Shown: piece by piece, positions 33,047-41,300 of the stretch
Layout: every line of letters begins with the position of its first letter
Numbering within the stretch: the first letter of the stretch is position 1
NCBI RefSeq assembly: GCF_003626655.1
Contig: NZ_RBAN01000007.1
Span: 124,001-188,000 of the forward strand
DNA: 64,000 nucleotides
Direction: 5' to 3'
Origin: Micromonospora costi
Lineage (GTDB): Bacteria; Actinomycetota; Actinomycetes; Mycobacteriales; Micromonosporaceae
Notes under the pieces: model-generated
The model's input: the letters and a program-made list of their open reading frames with translations, nothing else
What the model was told of the DNA's origin: nothing
Database searches by the model: none
Translations under genes and position numbers: made by a program

Positions 33047-33077
33047 ACTGTGGATGAATGCCATATTCATCCACAGT
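33047..33077. promoter_or_regulatory. 13-bp perfect palindrome in the arcA promoter region
   Basis: ACTGTGGATGAAT (33047-33059) and ATTCATCCACAGT (33065-33077) are exact inverted copies around GCCAT. The centre TGAAT-N5-ATTCA recalls an ARG box (usually N4), and each outer half, TTCATCCACA, is one base from a DnaA box. It ends 30 bp before the arcA -10 box, so a bound protein would sit over the -35 region. It also matches the half-site of the palindrome at 14098-14127. A TCTTTT follows the right arm, so a terminator-like RNA role is possible. Confidence 0.6.
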
Positions 33078-33119
33078 TCTTTTGCCGGATGCCGCCAAAC
33101 CCTGCCCTACGCTGCCAGG

Positions 33120-34331
33120 GTGACCCACTACGTGGACAGTGAAGTCGGCCGGCTCGGAACGGTGTTGCTGCACCGCCCCGGCCCGGAACTGGCCCGGCTC
33201 ACCCCTCGCAACAACGACTCCCTCCTCTTCGACGCGATCCCCTGGGTGGGGCGGGCCCAGGAGGAGCACGACGCCTTCGCCGCCGCGCTGCGCGACCGCG
33301 GCGTGGAGGTCCTCTACCTCGCGACCCTGCTCGCCGAGACGCTGGCGGTGGCCGACGCGCGCGCCGAGCTGACCGAGCAGGTGCTCCGGTCGCGCCGGCT
33401 GGGCGACTCGCTGCGCGCGCGGGTCGCCGACCACCTCGCGTACCTGGATCCGGTCGCGCTCGCCGACGTCCTCATCGCCGGCCTCGCCCACGAGGAGCTG
33501 CGGATCAGCCCCGAACGGCCGGGCGGCCTCGTCTACACGCTCATGGACCGGCACGACTTCGTCATCGCCCCGCTGCCCAACCTGCTCTTCACCCGGGACT
33601 CGTCGCTCTGGATCCGGGACCGGGTCGGCGTCACCAGCCTGGCCATGCCGGCCCGGCGCCGGGAGAGCACGATCACCAACGCCATCTACCGCCACCATCC
33701 CCGCTTCGCCGGCACCGAGTTCGTCTACCACCCGGGCCTCGAACACCTCGAGGGTGGCGACGTCCTGCTGCTGGCACCCGGCGTGCTCGCGGTGGGGGTC
33801 GGCGAGCGCACCACGCCGGCCGGAGCGGAACGGCTCGGCCGGCAGGTCTTCGCCGCCGGCCTCGCGCACACCATCCTCGTGGTGCCCATCGCGCAGGAGC
33901 GCGCCACCATGCACCTGGACACGGTCTGCACGATGGTCGACGTCGACGCGGTGCTCATGTACCCGAACGTGGCCGACACGCTGTCGGCGTACACCGTCAT
34001 CGCCGGCGCGGACGGGGAGGACCCGCGGGTGGACGGCCCCGCGCCCTTCCTGCGTGCCGCCGCCGACGCCATGGACCTCGACCAGCTCCGGGTGATCGAC
34101 ACCGGCCTGGACCCGGTCACCGCCGAGCGGGAGCAGTGGGACGACGGCAACAACACCCTCGCCCTCGCCCCGCGGCTCTGCGTGGGCTACGAGCGCAACG
34201 TCGAGACCAACGCGCACCTGGAGCGCGCCGGCATCGAGGTGATCCCGATCGCCGGTTCGGAGCTGGGCTCGGGTCGGGGCGGCCCCCGGTGCATGTCCTG
34301 CCCCATGGTCCGCGAGCCGCTGCGCCGCTGA
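33120..34331 (+). CDS. arcA: Arginine deiminase
   Basis: A 403-residue enzyme, normal ADI length, that converts arginine to citrulline and ammonia. The pentein-fold motifs are all present: [14 protein letters not shown], the EGGD of [22 protein letters not shown] (catalytic His), [11 protein letters not shown], and the nucleophile Cys in [19 protein letters not shown] at 33108-33113 lies 6 nt before the GTG at 33120, pointing to a leaderless mRNA. No arcB or arcC is adjacent, so it may serve nitrogen supply or acid defence. Regulation by an arginine-responsive protein through the palindrome upstream is plausible. Confidence 0.93.
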   Translation: MTHYVDSEVGRLGTVLLHRPGPELARLTPRNNDSLLFDAIPWVGRAQEEHDAFAAALRDRGVEVLYLATLLAETLAVADARAELTEQVLRSRRLGDSLRARVADHLAYLDPVALADVLIAGLAHEELRISPERPGGLVYTLMDRHDFVIAPLPNLLFTRDSSLWIRDRVGVTSLAMPARRRESTITNAIYRHHPRFAGTEFVYHPGLEHLEGGDVLLLAPGVLAVGVGERTTPAGAERLGRQVFAAGLAHTILVVPIAQERATMHLDTVCTMVDVDAVLMYPNVADTLSAYTVIAGADGEDPRVDGPAPFLRAAADAMDLDQLRVIDTGLDPVTAEREQWDDGNNTLALAPRLCVGYERNVETNAHLERAGIEVIPIAGSELGSGRGGPRCMSCPMVREPLRR

Positions 34332-34373
34332 GAGCCCGCGGGTGGGGCCGGGTTCCGGCCCGCCCGACGGGCC

Positions 34374-35258
34374 TCAGCGCAGGGTGAGCTGGCGGCCGAG
34401 CAGGCCCTGCCGGGCGCGGCGCCCGGCCGCGTCGAGCGGGGAGGTGTCGGCCAGCGCCTCGGCGTACCGCTTGCCGAACTGGGCGACCGGCTCCTCCCAG
34501 TCCGCGGCGGGCGTCTGCTCGGGCAGATCCCAGACCGGCACGAGACGCCCGTGCGCGCGGAACATGCCGGCGAACCGGGTGTCGTCCCCGATGGTCAACG
34601 TGCCGGCGGCACCGAGGCGGGCGAGGGCGTCGAGCGCGGTGTCCTCGTCCTCGGGCAGCACCCAGCGCACGTGCGCCTTCTCCGGCACCTGGCACCAGTA
34701 CGCGGCCTTCGCGGCGCCCAGCCGCACCGTCGGGTAGATGGCGGCGTTCGCGCGCTCCAGCGACGCCTGCACGTTCGGGTCGTCGGTGGCGCCCGGGTCG
34801 AGCCAGAACTCGAACCCGTCGTGCATGGTGATCTCCAGCGGACCGTCGACCAGGACGTCCTGCAACCGCGGGCCCGGGCCGGGCAGCGGCGGCACGGTCA
34901 CCGGGTCGCCCGGCTCGGTGCGCAGCGCGCACAGCAGCGCCTCGGCGAGGTCGCGCGACACGTCACCGGACTGCTGGTGACGCTGGAGCCCGACGAACAC
35001 CCGGCCGTCCGGCTTCGTCATGGCGGGGGCGGCCATCGGGAGCACCGTGGCCAGGGTCACCGGCCGGTCGCCGAACTCCTCGACCAGCGCGGGGGTGAGC
35101 CGCAGCGGCGCGGACGCGGCCGGCACCAGCTCGCGCAGCGCGATCCACTCGGGCTCGTCGACCAGCCCCTCGAACGGGCGCGGCACGAAGATGTCGCGCA
35201 CCTTCTCCCGCTTCGGGGTGGCTTCGGCGGCCCGCTGGCTCTTTCGACGCTTGCTCAC
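34374..35258 (-). CDS. DUF5926 family protein
   Basis: A 294-residue soluble protein. The basic N-terminus (SKRRKSQRAAEATPKREKVRD) precedes the conserved core IFVPRPFEGLVDEPEWIALREL, characteristic of this actinobacterial family of unknown function. The middle shows VFVGLQRHQQSGDVSRDLAEAL and WLDPGATDDPNVQASLERAN. GTG 35258 is 8 nt from TAGGCT, which favours a leaderless start. No enzyme motif is visible. It is convergent with arcA. Confidence 0.75.
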   Translation of the reverse strand: MSKRRKSQRAAEATPKREKVRDIFVPRPFEGLVDEPEWIALRELVPAASAPLRLTPALVEEFGDRPVTLATVLPMAAPAMTKPDGRVFVGLQRHQQSGDVSRDLAEALLCALRTEPGDPVTVPPLPGPGPRLQDVLVDGPLEITMHDGFEFWLDPGATDDPNVQASLERANAAIYPTVRLGAAKAAYWCQVPEKAHVRWVLPEDEDTALDALARLGAAGTLTIGDDTRFAGMFRAHGRLVPVWDLPEQTPAADWEEPVAQFGKRYAEALADTSPLDAAGRRARQGLLGRQLTLR

Positions 35259-35272
35259 GGCGAGACAGCCTA

Positions 35273-35322
35273 GAGGCCCGGGGCGACCGGCGTGGGGAGG
35301 ACCCGCCCCACGAGGGGGCCTC
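35273..35322 (-). terminator. Nested hairpin after the HATPase gene
   Basis: An outer stem GAGGCCC (35273-35279) with GGGCCTC (35316-35322) and an inner stem CGTGGGG with CCCCACG form a nested structure. Its right arm overlaps the stop of the HATPase protein at 35321. Probable terminator without a U-tract. Confidence 0.5.
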
Positions 35323-35770
35323 AGCCGGCCACGACGAGGTCGGGGCGCGTCAACCCGGCCGGGTCGAATTCGGCCCAGACGCTCTGCCCGAGCCCGTCCC
35401 GGTCGACTCCCCAGCGACTGGCCAGCCCCGCGACGATGTGCAGCCCGCGGCCGTCCGCCGCGTCGGGGTCGGCCGTCCGCATGCGCGGGCCCTCGCCGGC
35501 GCCACCGTCGGTGACCCGGAGCTGGATCCCCGGGCTGTCGACCGACCCGCGCAACCGCCAGGCCACCCGCACCACGCCACCGGGCAGCGGGCGGGCGTGC
35601 CGGACCGCGTTGCCGACCAGCTCGGCCAGGACCGCCACGAGATCGGCGAGGAGAGTGGGCGGCACCAGGTCGGCAAGATCGGCGGCGAGCCGGTGCCGGG
35701 CCAGCCGCGCGCCACTGGCGTGGTGGGGAACCACCACGCACCAGGCCCGCTCGCCCGTTCCCGTCGCCAC
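35321..35770 (-). CDS. HATPase_c protein (anti-sigma factor/serine kinase-like)
   Basis: A 149-residue single ATPase domain of the GHKL superfamily, RsbW/SpoIIAB-like. The N box is AVLAELVGNAVRHARPLPGG, the G1 region LRVTDGGAGEGP, and a second glycine motif appears in DGRGLHIVAGLASRWGV. In actinomycetes such proteins bind sigma factors or modify partner anti-anti-sigma factors. It lies 31 bp downstream of a histidine kinase gene, so the two may be co-transcribed. GTG 35770 has AAGGGGC 5 nt upstream. Confidence 0.78.
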   Translation of the reverse strand: MATGTGERAWCVVVPHHASGARLARHRLAADLADLVPPTLLADLVAVLAELVGNAVRHARPLPGGVVRVAWRLRGSVDSPGIQLRVTDGGAGEGPRMRTADPDAADGRGLHIVAGLASRWGVDRDGLGQSVWAEFDPAGLTRPDLVVAG

Positions 35771-35801
35771 CGCCGCCCCTTCACGCCCCTGCCGTCGCCG
35801 G

Positions 35802-37259
35802 TCACCCGCGCGGCAGCCGCACCTCTGCGACCGTACCGCCACCGGCCCTCGGTCGGAGGGATACCCATCCATTCTGCTGTTCAACGATCCGACGGACGAG
35901 ATAGAGACCCAGTCCGGCGCCCGGGTAGCCGCGGCGGTCGCCCGACTCGCCCTGCCAGAACCGGTCGAACGCCCGCTCGACGTGCTCCGGCCGGATGCCG
36001 ATGCCCCGGTCGCTGACCCGGACGGAGACCATCTGGCCGTCCGCCCGTGCGCTGACCTCGATGGGCGAGCCCGGTGCCGAGTACTTGCCGGCGTTGGTGG
36101 CGAGTTCGGTCAGCACCGTGGCCAGGCTCGGCCGGTGGCCCAGGGCCTTGGGCAGGTCGGCCGGCAGGTCGAGGACGAGCCGGTGGCGCAGCTCGGAGGG
36201 GAGGTCGGTGACCGCGACCCGGAGCGCTTCGCCCAGGTCGAAGGGGGCGGGCGGTTCGTCGCCCGGCCCGGACTCGGCCGCCGAGGAGAGCAGCCGGTCG
36301 ACGAGCCGGGCCAGCTCGTTGGCCCGCTGGCCGATCACCCGCGCGGCCTGACGCCGGTCGGCGTCGGTCAGCGACTCCCAGTGGTCGGTGAGGGTGTCCG
36401 CGTACCCCTTGATGACGGTGACCGGTGTGCGCAGCTCGTGGCTGGTCACCGCCACGAAAAGGTCGCGCTCGTGGTCGCGGCGCTGCTGGTCGGTGATGTC
36501 CCGGAACGTGACCACCCACAGGGCGCCCGGCCCGGGCAGCTCGCCCGAGGTGATCCGCAGCCAGCGCCCGTCCGGCAGGCGGTGGTCGAGCACCTGCCCG
36601 GACGGCGGGATGGGGAACGGCAGCGGGCGGCCGAGGGCCTGGTTGCCCGCCCGGCCGGTCACCTGGGCGGCCGCCGGGTTCCAGAGCCGGACGCGGCCGT
36701 CCCGGTCGACCACCGCCAGCCCGTCGGCGAGCGCCGCGACGACCGGGCCGTCGCCGTGCACCGGCAGGCCGGTCTGGTCGCCGTACATGTGGGCGATGCA
36801 GGAGGCGAGGTACGCGACGACGGCGTGCTGCTCGGCGACCGGCTCGTCGTCACCGTCCTCGTAGAGCGCGTGCAGGCTGCCCACGGCGTACCCGCCGATC
36901 TCCGCCCGCGACACGACCATCCGGCGCAGCCCCCGCTCGGCCAGCTCGTCGAGCAGCTTGCCGTCGAGCTGGTCCGTCCGCACCTGTTGGACCCGCGGCC
37001 CGGAGAGCAGGCACACCGTGGCCGGGTCGTTGGCGGGCAGCGGGCGGCCCACGGTCCACTCGGCGGCGCCGGTCGCGGAGATCACCCGGCCTCCGGTCGG
37101 GCCGAACTCGACGAACGCCATGGCGGCCGCGCCGAGCGCCGGCTGCGCCACCCGGAGCAGCTGGGTGAGGACGGGCAGCCCGGCGTCGCCGGAGTTGATC
37201 ATCTCGATGACGACGGTGTGGCCGGCGATGAGAGCGGCGAAGTCGGTGCGCTCCGGCAT
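35802..37259 (-). CDS. GAF/PAS sensor histidine kinase without membrane segments
   Basis: A 485-residue cytoplasmic kinase. A GAF-like domain (about 10-165) and a PAS domain (about 172-262, DGLAVVDRDGRVRLWNPAAA) precede HisKA with the phospho-acceptor His274 in VTSHELRTPVTVIKGY and HATPase_c with VLTELATNAGKYSAPG, VSDRGIGIRPEHVERAFDRF and GAGLGLYLVRRIV. No response regulator gene is adjacent, so its partner is elsewhere or the HATPase gene next door shares the pathway. CACACT 6 nt before ATG 37259 may be the -10 box. Confidence 0.87.
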   Translation of the reverse strand: MPERTDFAALIAGHTVVIEMINSGDAGLPVLTQLLRVAQPALGAAAMAFVEFGPTGGRVISATGAAEWTVGRPLPANDPATVCLLSGPRVQQVRTDQLDGKLLDELAERGLRRMVVSRAEIGGYAVGSLHALYEDGDDEPVAEQHAVVAYLASCIAHMYGDQTGLPVHGDGPVVAALADGLAVVDRDGRVRLWNPAAAQVTGRAGNQALGRPLPFPIPPSGQVLDHRLPDGRWLRITSGELPGPGALWVVTFRDITDQQRRDHERDLFVAVTSHELRTPVTVIKGYADTLTDHWESLTDADRRQAARVIGQRANELARLVDRLLSSAAESGPGDEPPAPFDLGEALRVAVTDLPSELRHRLVLDLPADLPKALGHRPSLATVLTELATNAGKYSAPGSPIEVSARADGQMVSVRVSDRGIGIRPEHVERAFDRFWQGESGDRRGYPGAGLGLYLVRRIVEQQNGWVSLRPRAGGGTVAEVRLPRG

Positions 37260-37326
37260 GCCCCGAGTGTGCCCCGCCGGCCCGGTTTTGGGCACCCCCG
37301 GCCGGGCCGCCCGGATCCCCCGGCGG

Positions 37327-38121
37327 TCAGCGGCCGAGGCGGGCCAGGGTGTGCGCGGGACGGTCCGTGATGATCCCGTCCACCCCGGCGGTGAGGACGA
37401 GATCCAGGTCGGCCGGCTCGTTGACCGTCCAGACGTACACCTGGTTGCCGGCCGCGCGCAGCGCCGGCAGCAGGTGCGGACGGGCCCGGACCAGGCCGAT
37501 GCCCGGCCCGGCGATCCGGGTGCCGAAGGGCAGCCGGCCGAGCCGGAGCCAGCGCGGCAACACCTCGAGCAGGAGCACGGTGGGCAGCGTGGGGGCCAGC
37601 TCACGGATCCGGCGGACGGCCAGCGGCGAGAAGGACATCACGGTGACCTGGACCAGGTCGTCCGGCCGCGGCTCGGACAGCCCGTGGCGGCGCAGCACCG
37701 CGACCAGCCGCCGTTCGACGTCACGGCCGTGCCGGGTCGGGTGCTTGGTCTCGATGAGCAGTCGCACCGGACGGCCGGCCTCCCGCACCGCGTCGAGCAG
37801 CCGTTCCAGCGTGAGCAGCCGTGTGTGCGACTCGTCCGGCGGCTCGTCCCCCTCGGCCGGCACGCACCCCGGGTGCCACGACCCGAAGTCCAGCATCTCC
37901 AGCTCGGCCAGGGTGCGCGCGCTGACCAGGCCCCGCCCGTTGCTCGTGCGGTCGAGCCGGCGGTCGTGCACGCAGACCAGGTGCCCGTCCCGGGTTAGCC
38001 GTACGTCGCACTCCAGCCCGTCGGCGCCCTCGGCGAGGGCCCGCAGGTAGGCCGCGAGGGTGTGCTCGGGGAGGTCGTACGAGGCGCCGCGGTGCGCGAA
38101 CACCAGGGGTTGGTCGCCCAT
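37327..38121 (-). CDS. Glycerophosphodiester phosphodiesterase
   Basis: A 264-residue GDPD-family enzyme that splits glycerophosphodiesters to sn-glycerol 3-phosphate and an alcohol. The HRGASYDLPEHTLAAYLRAL start holds the first catalytic His and the Glu; GLECDVRLTRDGHLVCVHD gives the metal-binding Glu/Asp and second His; VYVWTVNEPADLD and GVDGIITDRP close the barrel. There is no signal peptide, so it probably works inside the cell in phospholipid recycling. It is 8 nt downstream of the rhodanese gene and likely co-transcribed with it. Confidence 0.9.
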   Translation of the reverse strand: MGDQPLVFAHRGASYDLPEHTLAAYLRALAEGADGLECDVRLTRDGHLVCVHDRRLDRTSNGRGLVSARTLAELEMLDFGSWHPGCVPAEGDEPPDESHTRLLTLERLLDAVREAGRPVRLLIETKHPTRHGRDVERRLVAVLRRHGLSEPRPDDLVQVTVMSFSPLAVRRIRELAPTLPTVLLLEVLPRWLRLGRLPFGTRIAGPGIGLVRARPHLLPALRAAGNQVYVWTVNEPADLDLVLTAGVDGIITDRPAHTLARLGR

Positions 38122-38129
38122 GTCCCGCC

Positions 38130-38465
38130 CTAGAGCACTCGGCCCGGCTGCCCGTTCTCGCCGACCACGGGCTTTCCGGCGGCGAGCCACTCGCCCATGC
38201 CGCCCTGGACGTTGCGCACCTGGTCCCAGCCGTTACGCATGAGGTAGGCGACGACCTGGGCGGAGCGGCCGCCGGAACGGCAGATGACGGCCACCTCCCG
38301 GTCGGTCGGCACCTCGGCGAGCCGGGACGGCAGCTCCATCATCGGCAGGTGGTGGGCGTCGGGCGCGTGGCCGGCGGCCCACTCGTCGTCCTCCCGGACG
38401 TCGAGCAGGTAGGTGTCGTCGGCGACGTCGGTCACGGTCATGGTGGGAACCTGGGGTCCGAACAC
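38130..38465 (-). CDS. Single-domain rhodanese
   Basis: A 111-residue sulfurtransferase. YLLDVREDDEWAAGHAPDAH is the CH2A motif and the active-site loop VICRSGGRSAQV supplies the catalytic Cys near residue 70. GlpE/PspE-like single-domain rhodaneses carry sulfur between donors in the cytoplasm. I chose GTG 38465 because TAGGCT lies 8 nt upstream; a shorter ATG start ten codons later would remove the conserved FGPQVP. The GDPD gene follows after 8 nt. Confidence 0.85.
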   Translation of the reverse strand: MFGPQVPTMTVTDVADDTYLLDVREDDEWAAGHAPDAHHLPMMELPSRLAEVPTDREVAVICRSGGRSAQVVAYLMRNGWDQVRNVQGGMGEWLAAGKPVVGENGQPGRVL

Positions 38466-38582
38466 GGGTACCAAGCCTAGAACCTCGTCGGCCGGATCGC
38501 CGCCGACCCGGCCGTCGCCGCGCTCACAGGAGCCGTCCGTCGTTCGCGACTGCGGGGCTCCGCTTCGCTGCACTCCTCGCGC

Positions 38583-39632
38583 TCACAGCCGCACCACCCA
38601 GCGGGGGTTGCCCCGGGCCCAGTCGGGCATGCGGGCGCCGCTCACGGCCGCGAAGAGGCCGTCGCCCCCGTTGTCCAGCACGACGTACGACACCTCGTCG
38701 ATGACCTGCGGGTACGACGGCACCTGGATTCCCTGCAACGCGTTGGCGGGTAGCCCGCGCAGCGCGAAGACCAGGTCGTCGAGGGGAGCGCCGTTGGTGT
38801 CCACGGTCAGTGACTCGCCCACCGCACGGATGACCTGGTCGAGCTTGACCGGGTTGTTGCGCAGGTTCGTCTCGCCGGCCCGGTCCAGCAGCGCCCGGAG
38901 GAGTTGCTGCTGGTGCCGCTGCCGGTCGTAGTCGCCCCCGGGCAGGTCGTAGCGCTGGCGGACGTAGTCCAGCGCCTCGGCGCCGTTCATCTGCCGGCAG
39001 CCGGGGCTGAAGACCCGGTTGGTGTGGATCGAGCGGACCTCCCGGTCCACGCACATCCGGACGCCGCCGAGCAGGTCGACCACCTTCCGGATCCCGGAGA
39101 AGTCGATCAGGGCGGCCCCGTCGAAGCGGACCCCGGTCATCCGGGTCAGCGTGGCCGACAGCAGTTGGGCGCCCGAGCGCCCGCCGCCGCCGTGTTCGTA
39201 CGCCGCGTTGATCTTGTCCTGACCGCCGCCGTATCCGTGCCCGGCGGGAATGGCGACGAGCAGGTCCCGGGGGATCGACACGAGGTACGCCTCCCGCAGC
39301 CCGGCCGGCACGTGCACCATGAGGATGGTGTCGGCGCGCTGCTCCGAGGTGGTGTCGTTGGGCCGCTTGTCGGTGCCGATCAGGAGGTAGTTGAGGGGGC
39401 CGGAGAGGTTCGGCCGCGCGGTGCGCGCGCCCGGGTCGAGCAGTTCCTCCCGGGCCACGCTGCGGTCGTACCGGTCGGTGAGGGCGTGGAGCCCGAACAC
39501 GGCGAGCCCGGCCAGCACCACGAGGGTCAGGCCGATCCCCAGCAGGATGCGGGGCCAGCGGGCGCGCCGCGGCCGGGCGGCCGGGGCATCCGCCTCGACC
39601 CCCTGCGCGTCGTCCCGGCCCGACCTGGACGT
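38583..39632 (-). CDS. LytR-CpsA-Psr (LCP) family cell-wall glycopolymer ligase, first of three
   Basis: A LCP protein that transfers glycopolymers from lipid carriers to peptidoglycan at the outer face of the membrane. Core motifs: NYLLIGTDKR, RADTILMVHV, VSIPRDLL, and MNGAEALDYVRQRYDLPGGD. The membrane helix (ILLGIGLTLVVLAGLAVFG) is complete only if translation starts upstream of the first GTG (39521). The frame is open to 39665 with no ATG, GTG or TTG, but GGGGAGGAAAC stands directly before an ACG at 39632, giving MSRSGRDDAQG if read as a start. ACG initiation is my best reading; GTG 39521 is the conventional one. Confidence 0.8.
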   Translation of the reverse strand, partial: TSRSGRDDAQGVEADAPAARPRRARWPRILLGIGLTLVVLAGLAVFGLHALTDRYDRSVAREELLDPGARTARPNLSGPLNYLLIGTDKRPNDTTSEQRADTILMVHVPAGLREAYLVSIPRDLLVAIPAGHGYGGGQDKINAAYEHGGGGRSGAQLLSATLTRMTGVRFDGAALIDFSGIRKVVDLLGGVRMCVDREVRSIHTNRVFSPGCRQMNGAEALDYVRQRYDLPGGDYDRQRHQQQLLRALLDRAGETNLRNNPVKLDQVIRAVGESLTVDTNGAPLDDLVFALRGLPANALQGIQVPSYPQVIDEVSYVVLDNGGDGLFAAVSGARMPDWARGNPRWVVRL

Positions 39633-39732
39633 GTTTCCTCCCCGCAGCCGCCATGTGAGACCTGCTCACGTCAGGCTACGGGCGGGACCGCCCGGGTTGG
39701 TCCGGTTTGCCGACTTACCGATGGGAAGGCGG

Positions 39733-39842
39733 GCCGAGCGCCGACGCGCTCGGCGGCCGCCGTGCTGCCGGGCCCGGTGGGCCAGCTTGATCGACTCGAC
39801 ATCCGCGAAGTCGCGGTGTCCACCCGACCCGGACACCGCGAC
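39733..39842. repeat. Hairpins in the gap between the first two LCP genes
   Basis: Two perfect inverted repeats: GCCGAGCGC (39733-39741) with its complement at 39746-39754, and GTCGCGGTGTCC (39810-39821) with its complement at 39831-39842 around ACCCGACCC. The second is enclosed by TCGACTCG (39791-39798) and CGAGTCGA (39855-39862). They follow the stop of the second LCP gene on the minus strand and may end its transcript; the second has the look of a dispersed repeat. The 210-bp gap holds no gene that I can see. Confidence 0.55.
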
Positions 39843-39875
39843 ATCCACGCAACCCGAGTCGATCACGAGTCGGCG

Positions 39876-41093
39876 TCACTTCCGGGTGGAGATGACCTCC
39901 GGGTGGGTGAACACGAACTCGGCGAGCTTGTCCTGCTTGACGGCCCGGAACATGTCCAACGTCTCGGCGCTGAGCACCTCCCGGCCGTTGCCGTTGCCGT
40001 TGAAGGTGCCGTTGTTCGTCTTGAGCATGGTGAGGTCGTTGGCGGTGACGCCGCGCATGGTGAAGACGAAGTCCTCGATCGCGGCCCCGCCGGTGTCCAG
40101 CACGAACGCCTTGCCGGCCGCCTTGATGAGCTGCTGGAGCTTGAGCGGGTTGGTCAGCATGCCCCCTTCGGTGGCCTTCTTCGCCATCGCCTTGATGAGC
40201 TGCTGCTGGTTCGCCTGCCGGTCGTAGTCGCTGTTGGTGAGGCCGTAGCGCTGCCGGGCGTAGTCGAGCGCCGCCCAGCCCTCCATCTCCTGGCAGCCCT
40301 TCTTGTGCACCACCGGGGTCATCTTCTTGCCGGTCTTCTTGGCGTCCGCGTTCCACATGGGCTTGCCGTCGACGTACGACATGTGGTGCGACTTGACCTC
40401 CTGCTTCACGCAGATCCGCACGGTGCCCAGGGTGTCGATGACGTTCTTGAACCCACCGAAGTTGATGATCGCGGCGCCGTCGAAGCTCACGCCGGTGAGC
40501 TTCTTGATGGTCTGTGCCATGAGCTGCGCGCCGCCCTCCCAGCCACCGCCGTTACGGGCGCCGATCTGGAAGGCCGCGTTGATCTTGTCGGTGCCGCCCG
40601 GGTAGTTGCTCTTCGCGAACGGCGGGATCTGCGCCTCGGTGTCCCGGGGAATGGAGATCAGGTACGCCTGGTCGTGCGTGGCCGGGATGTGCAGCACGAT
40701 GATCGAGTCCGAGCGGACGTCGTCGGCCGCCCACCGCTCCCGCGCGTCCACGCCGAGCAGCAGCATGTCGATCGGGCCGTCCAGGCTCGCGCCGCCCTCG
40801 GCGTCGGACTTGCCGGCGTCACCGAGCAGGTTCCGCTGGGCGATGTTGCCGGTCGCCTGGCTGATCAGCGCCTTGCTGCCGACGATGGCGATCCCGCTGG
40901 TCAGCATGAGCACCGCGCCGAACACGACGGTGAGCCGGGCCCAGAGCGGGTCCCGGCGCCCGGGACGCTTCTTCGGAGGTACGGGATCGGCGCCACCGCG
41001 GGTGCGGGCCTGCGGCGGGATGGTCGCGGACCCGCTGGCGGGCGGGCGGGTGGAGTCCAGCGACGGAGGGCGACGGCTGGTCTGAACCGGCAT
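39876..41093 (-). CDS. LytR-CpsA-Psr family cell-wall glycopolymer ligase, second of three
   Basis: A 405-residue LCP protein with a Pro/Arg-rich cytoplasmic tail (1-52), one membrane helix (LTVVFGAVLMLTSGIAIVG, about 54-73) and the extracellular catalytic domain: DMLLLGVDARE, RSDSIIVLHIPATH, LISIPRDTEAQIPP, and MEGWAALDYARQRYGLTNSD. A Lys-rich insertion (ADAKKTGKKMTPVVHKKGC) within the catalytic domain is unlike its neighbours. GGAG 5 nt before ATG 41093. The 207-bp gap upstream holds TTTCC-type repeats and probably its promoter. Confidence 0.9.
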   Translation of the reverse strand: MPVQTSRRPPSLDSTRPPASGSATIPPQARTRGGADPVPPKKRPGRRDPLWARLTVVFGAVLMLTSGIAIVGSKALISQATGNIAQRNLLGDAGKSDAEGGASLDGPIDMLLLGVDARERWAADDVRSDSIIVLHIPATHDQAYLISIPRDTEAQIPPFAKSNYPGGTDKINAAFQIGARNGGGWEGGAQLMAQTIKKLTGVSFDGAAIINFGGFKNVIDTLGTVRICVKQEVKSHHMSYVDGKPMWNADAKKTGKKMTPVVHKKGCQEMEGWAALDYARQRYGLTNSDYDRQANQQQLIKAMAKKATEGGMLTNPLKLQQLIKAAGKAFVLDTGGAAIEDFVFTMRGVTANDLTMLKTNNGTFNGNGNGREVLSAETLDMFRAVKQDKLAEFVFTHPEVISTRK

Positions 41094-41139
41094 GCGTGCT
41101 CCAGCTCGCGTGATCAGGGGGCGGGATCACTGTACGGAC

Positions 41140-41193
41140 ACTTTCCGGTCCTGGCGAGTTCGTCGGACGGCAAACTGCCGTTACCCGGAAAGT
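41140..41193. promoter_or_regulatory. Inverted TTTCCGG sites in the promoter region of the second LCP gene
   Basis: ACTTTCCGG (41140-41148) and CCGGAAAGT (41185-41193) are exact inverted copies 36 bp apart; a looser CTTTC...GAAAG pair lies at about 41238-41254. TACAGT on the minus strand (complement of about 41129-41134) may be the -10 box. The pair could bind a regulator of cell-wall genes. Confidence 0.4.
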
Positions 41194-41300
41194 CACCCAG
41201 GATATTGACCGATCGGCCGGCTCCCGGGCGACCGGTAGGTCACCGCCTTTCAGTAACTGGAAAGATCCTCACCATCCGGCGTGAGCGCCCCCGGCCCCCG

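Noticed and set aside
38465-38573. Longer rhodanese with an upstream ATG at 38573
   Set aside because: The extra 36 residues are not conserved in the family and the -10 box spacing favours GTG 38465.
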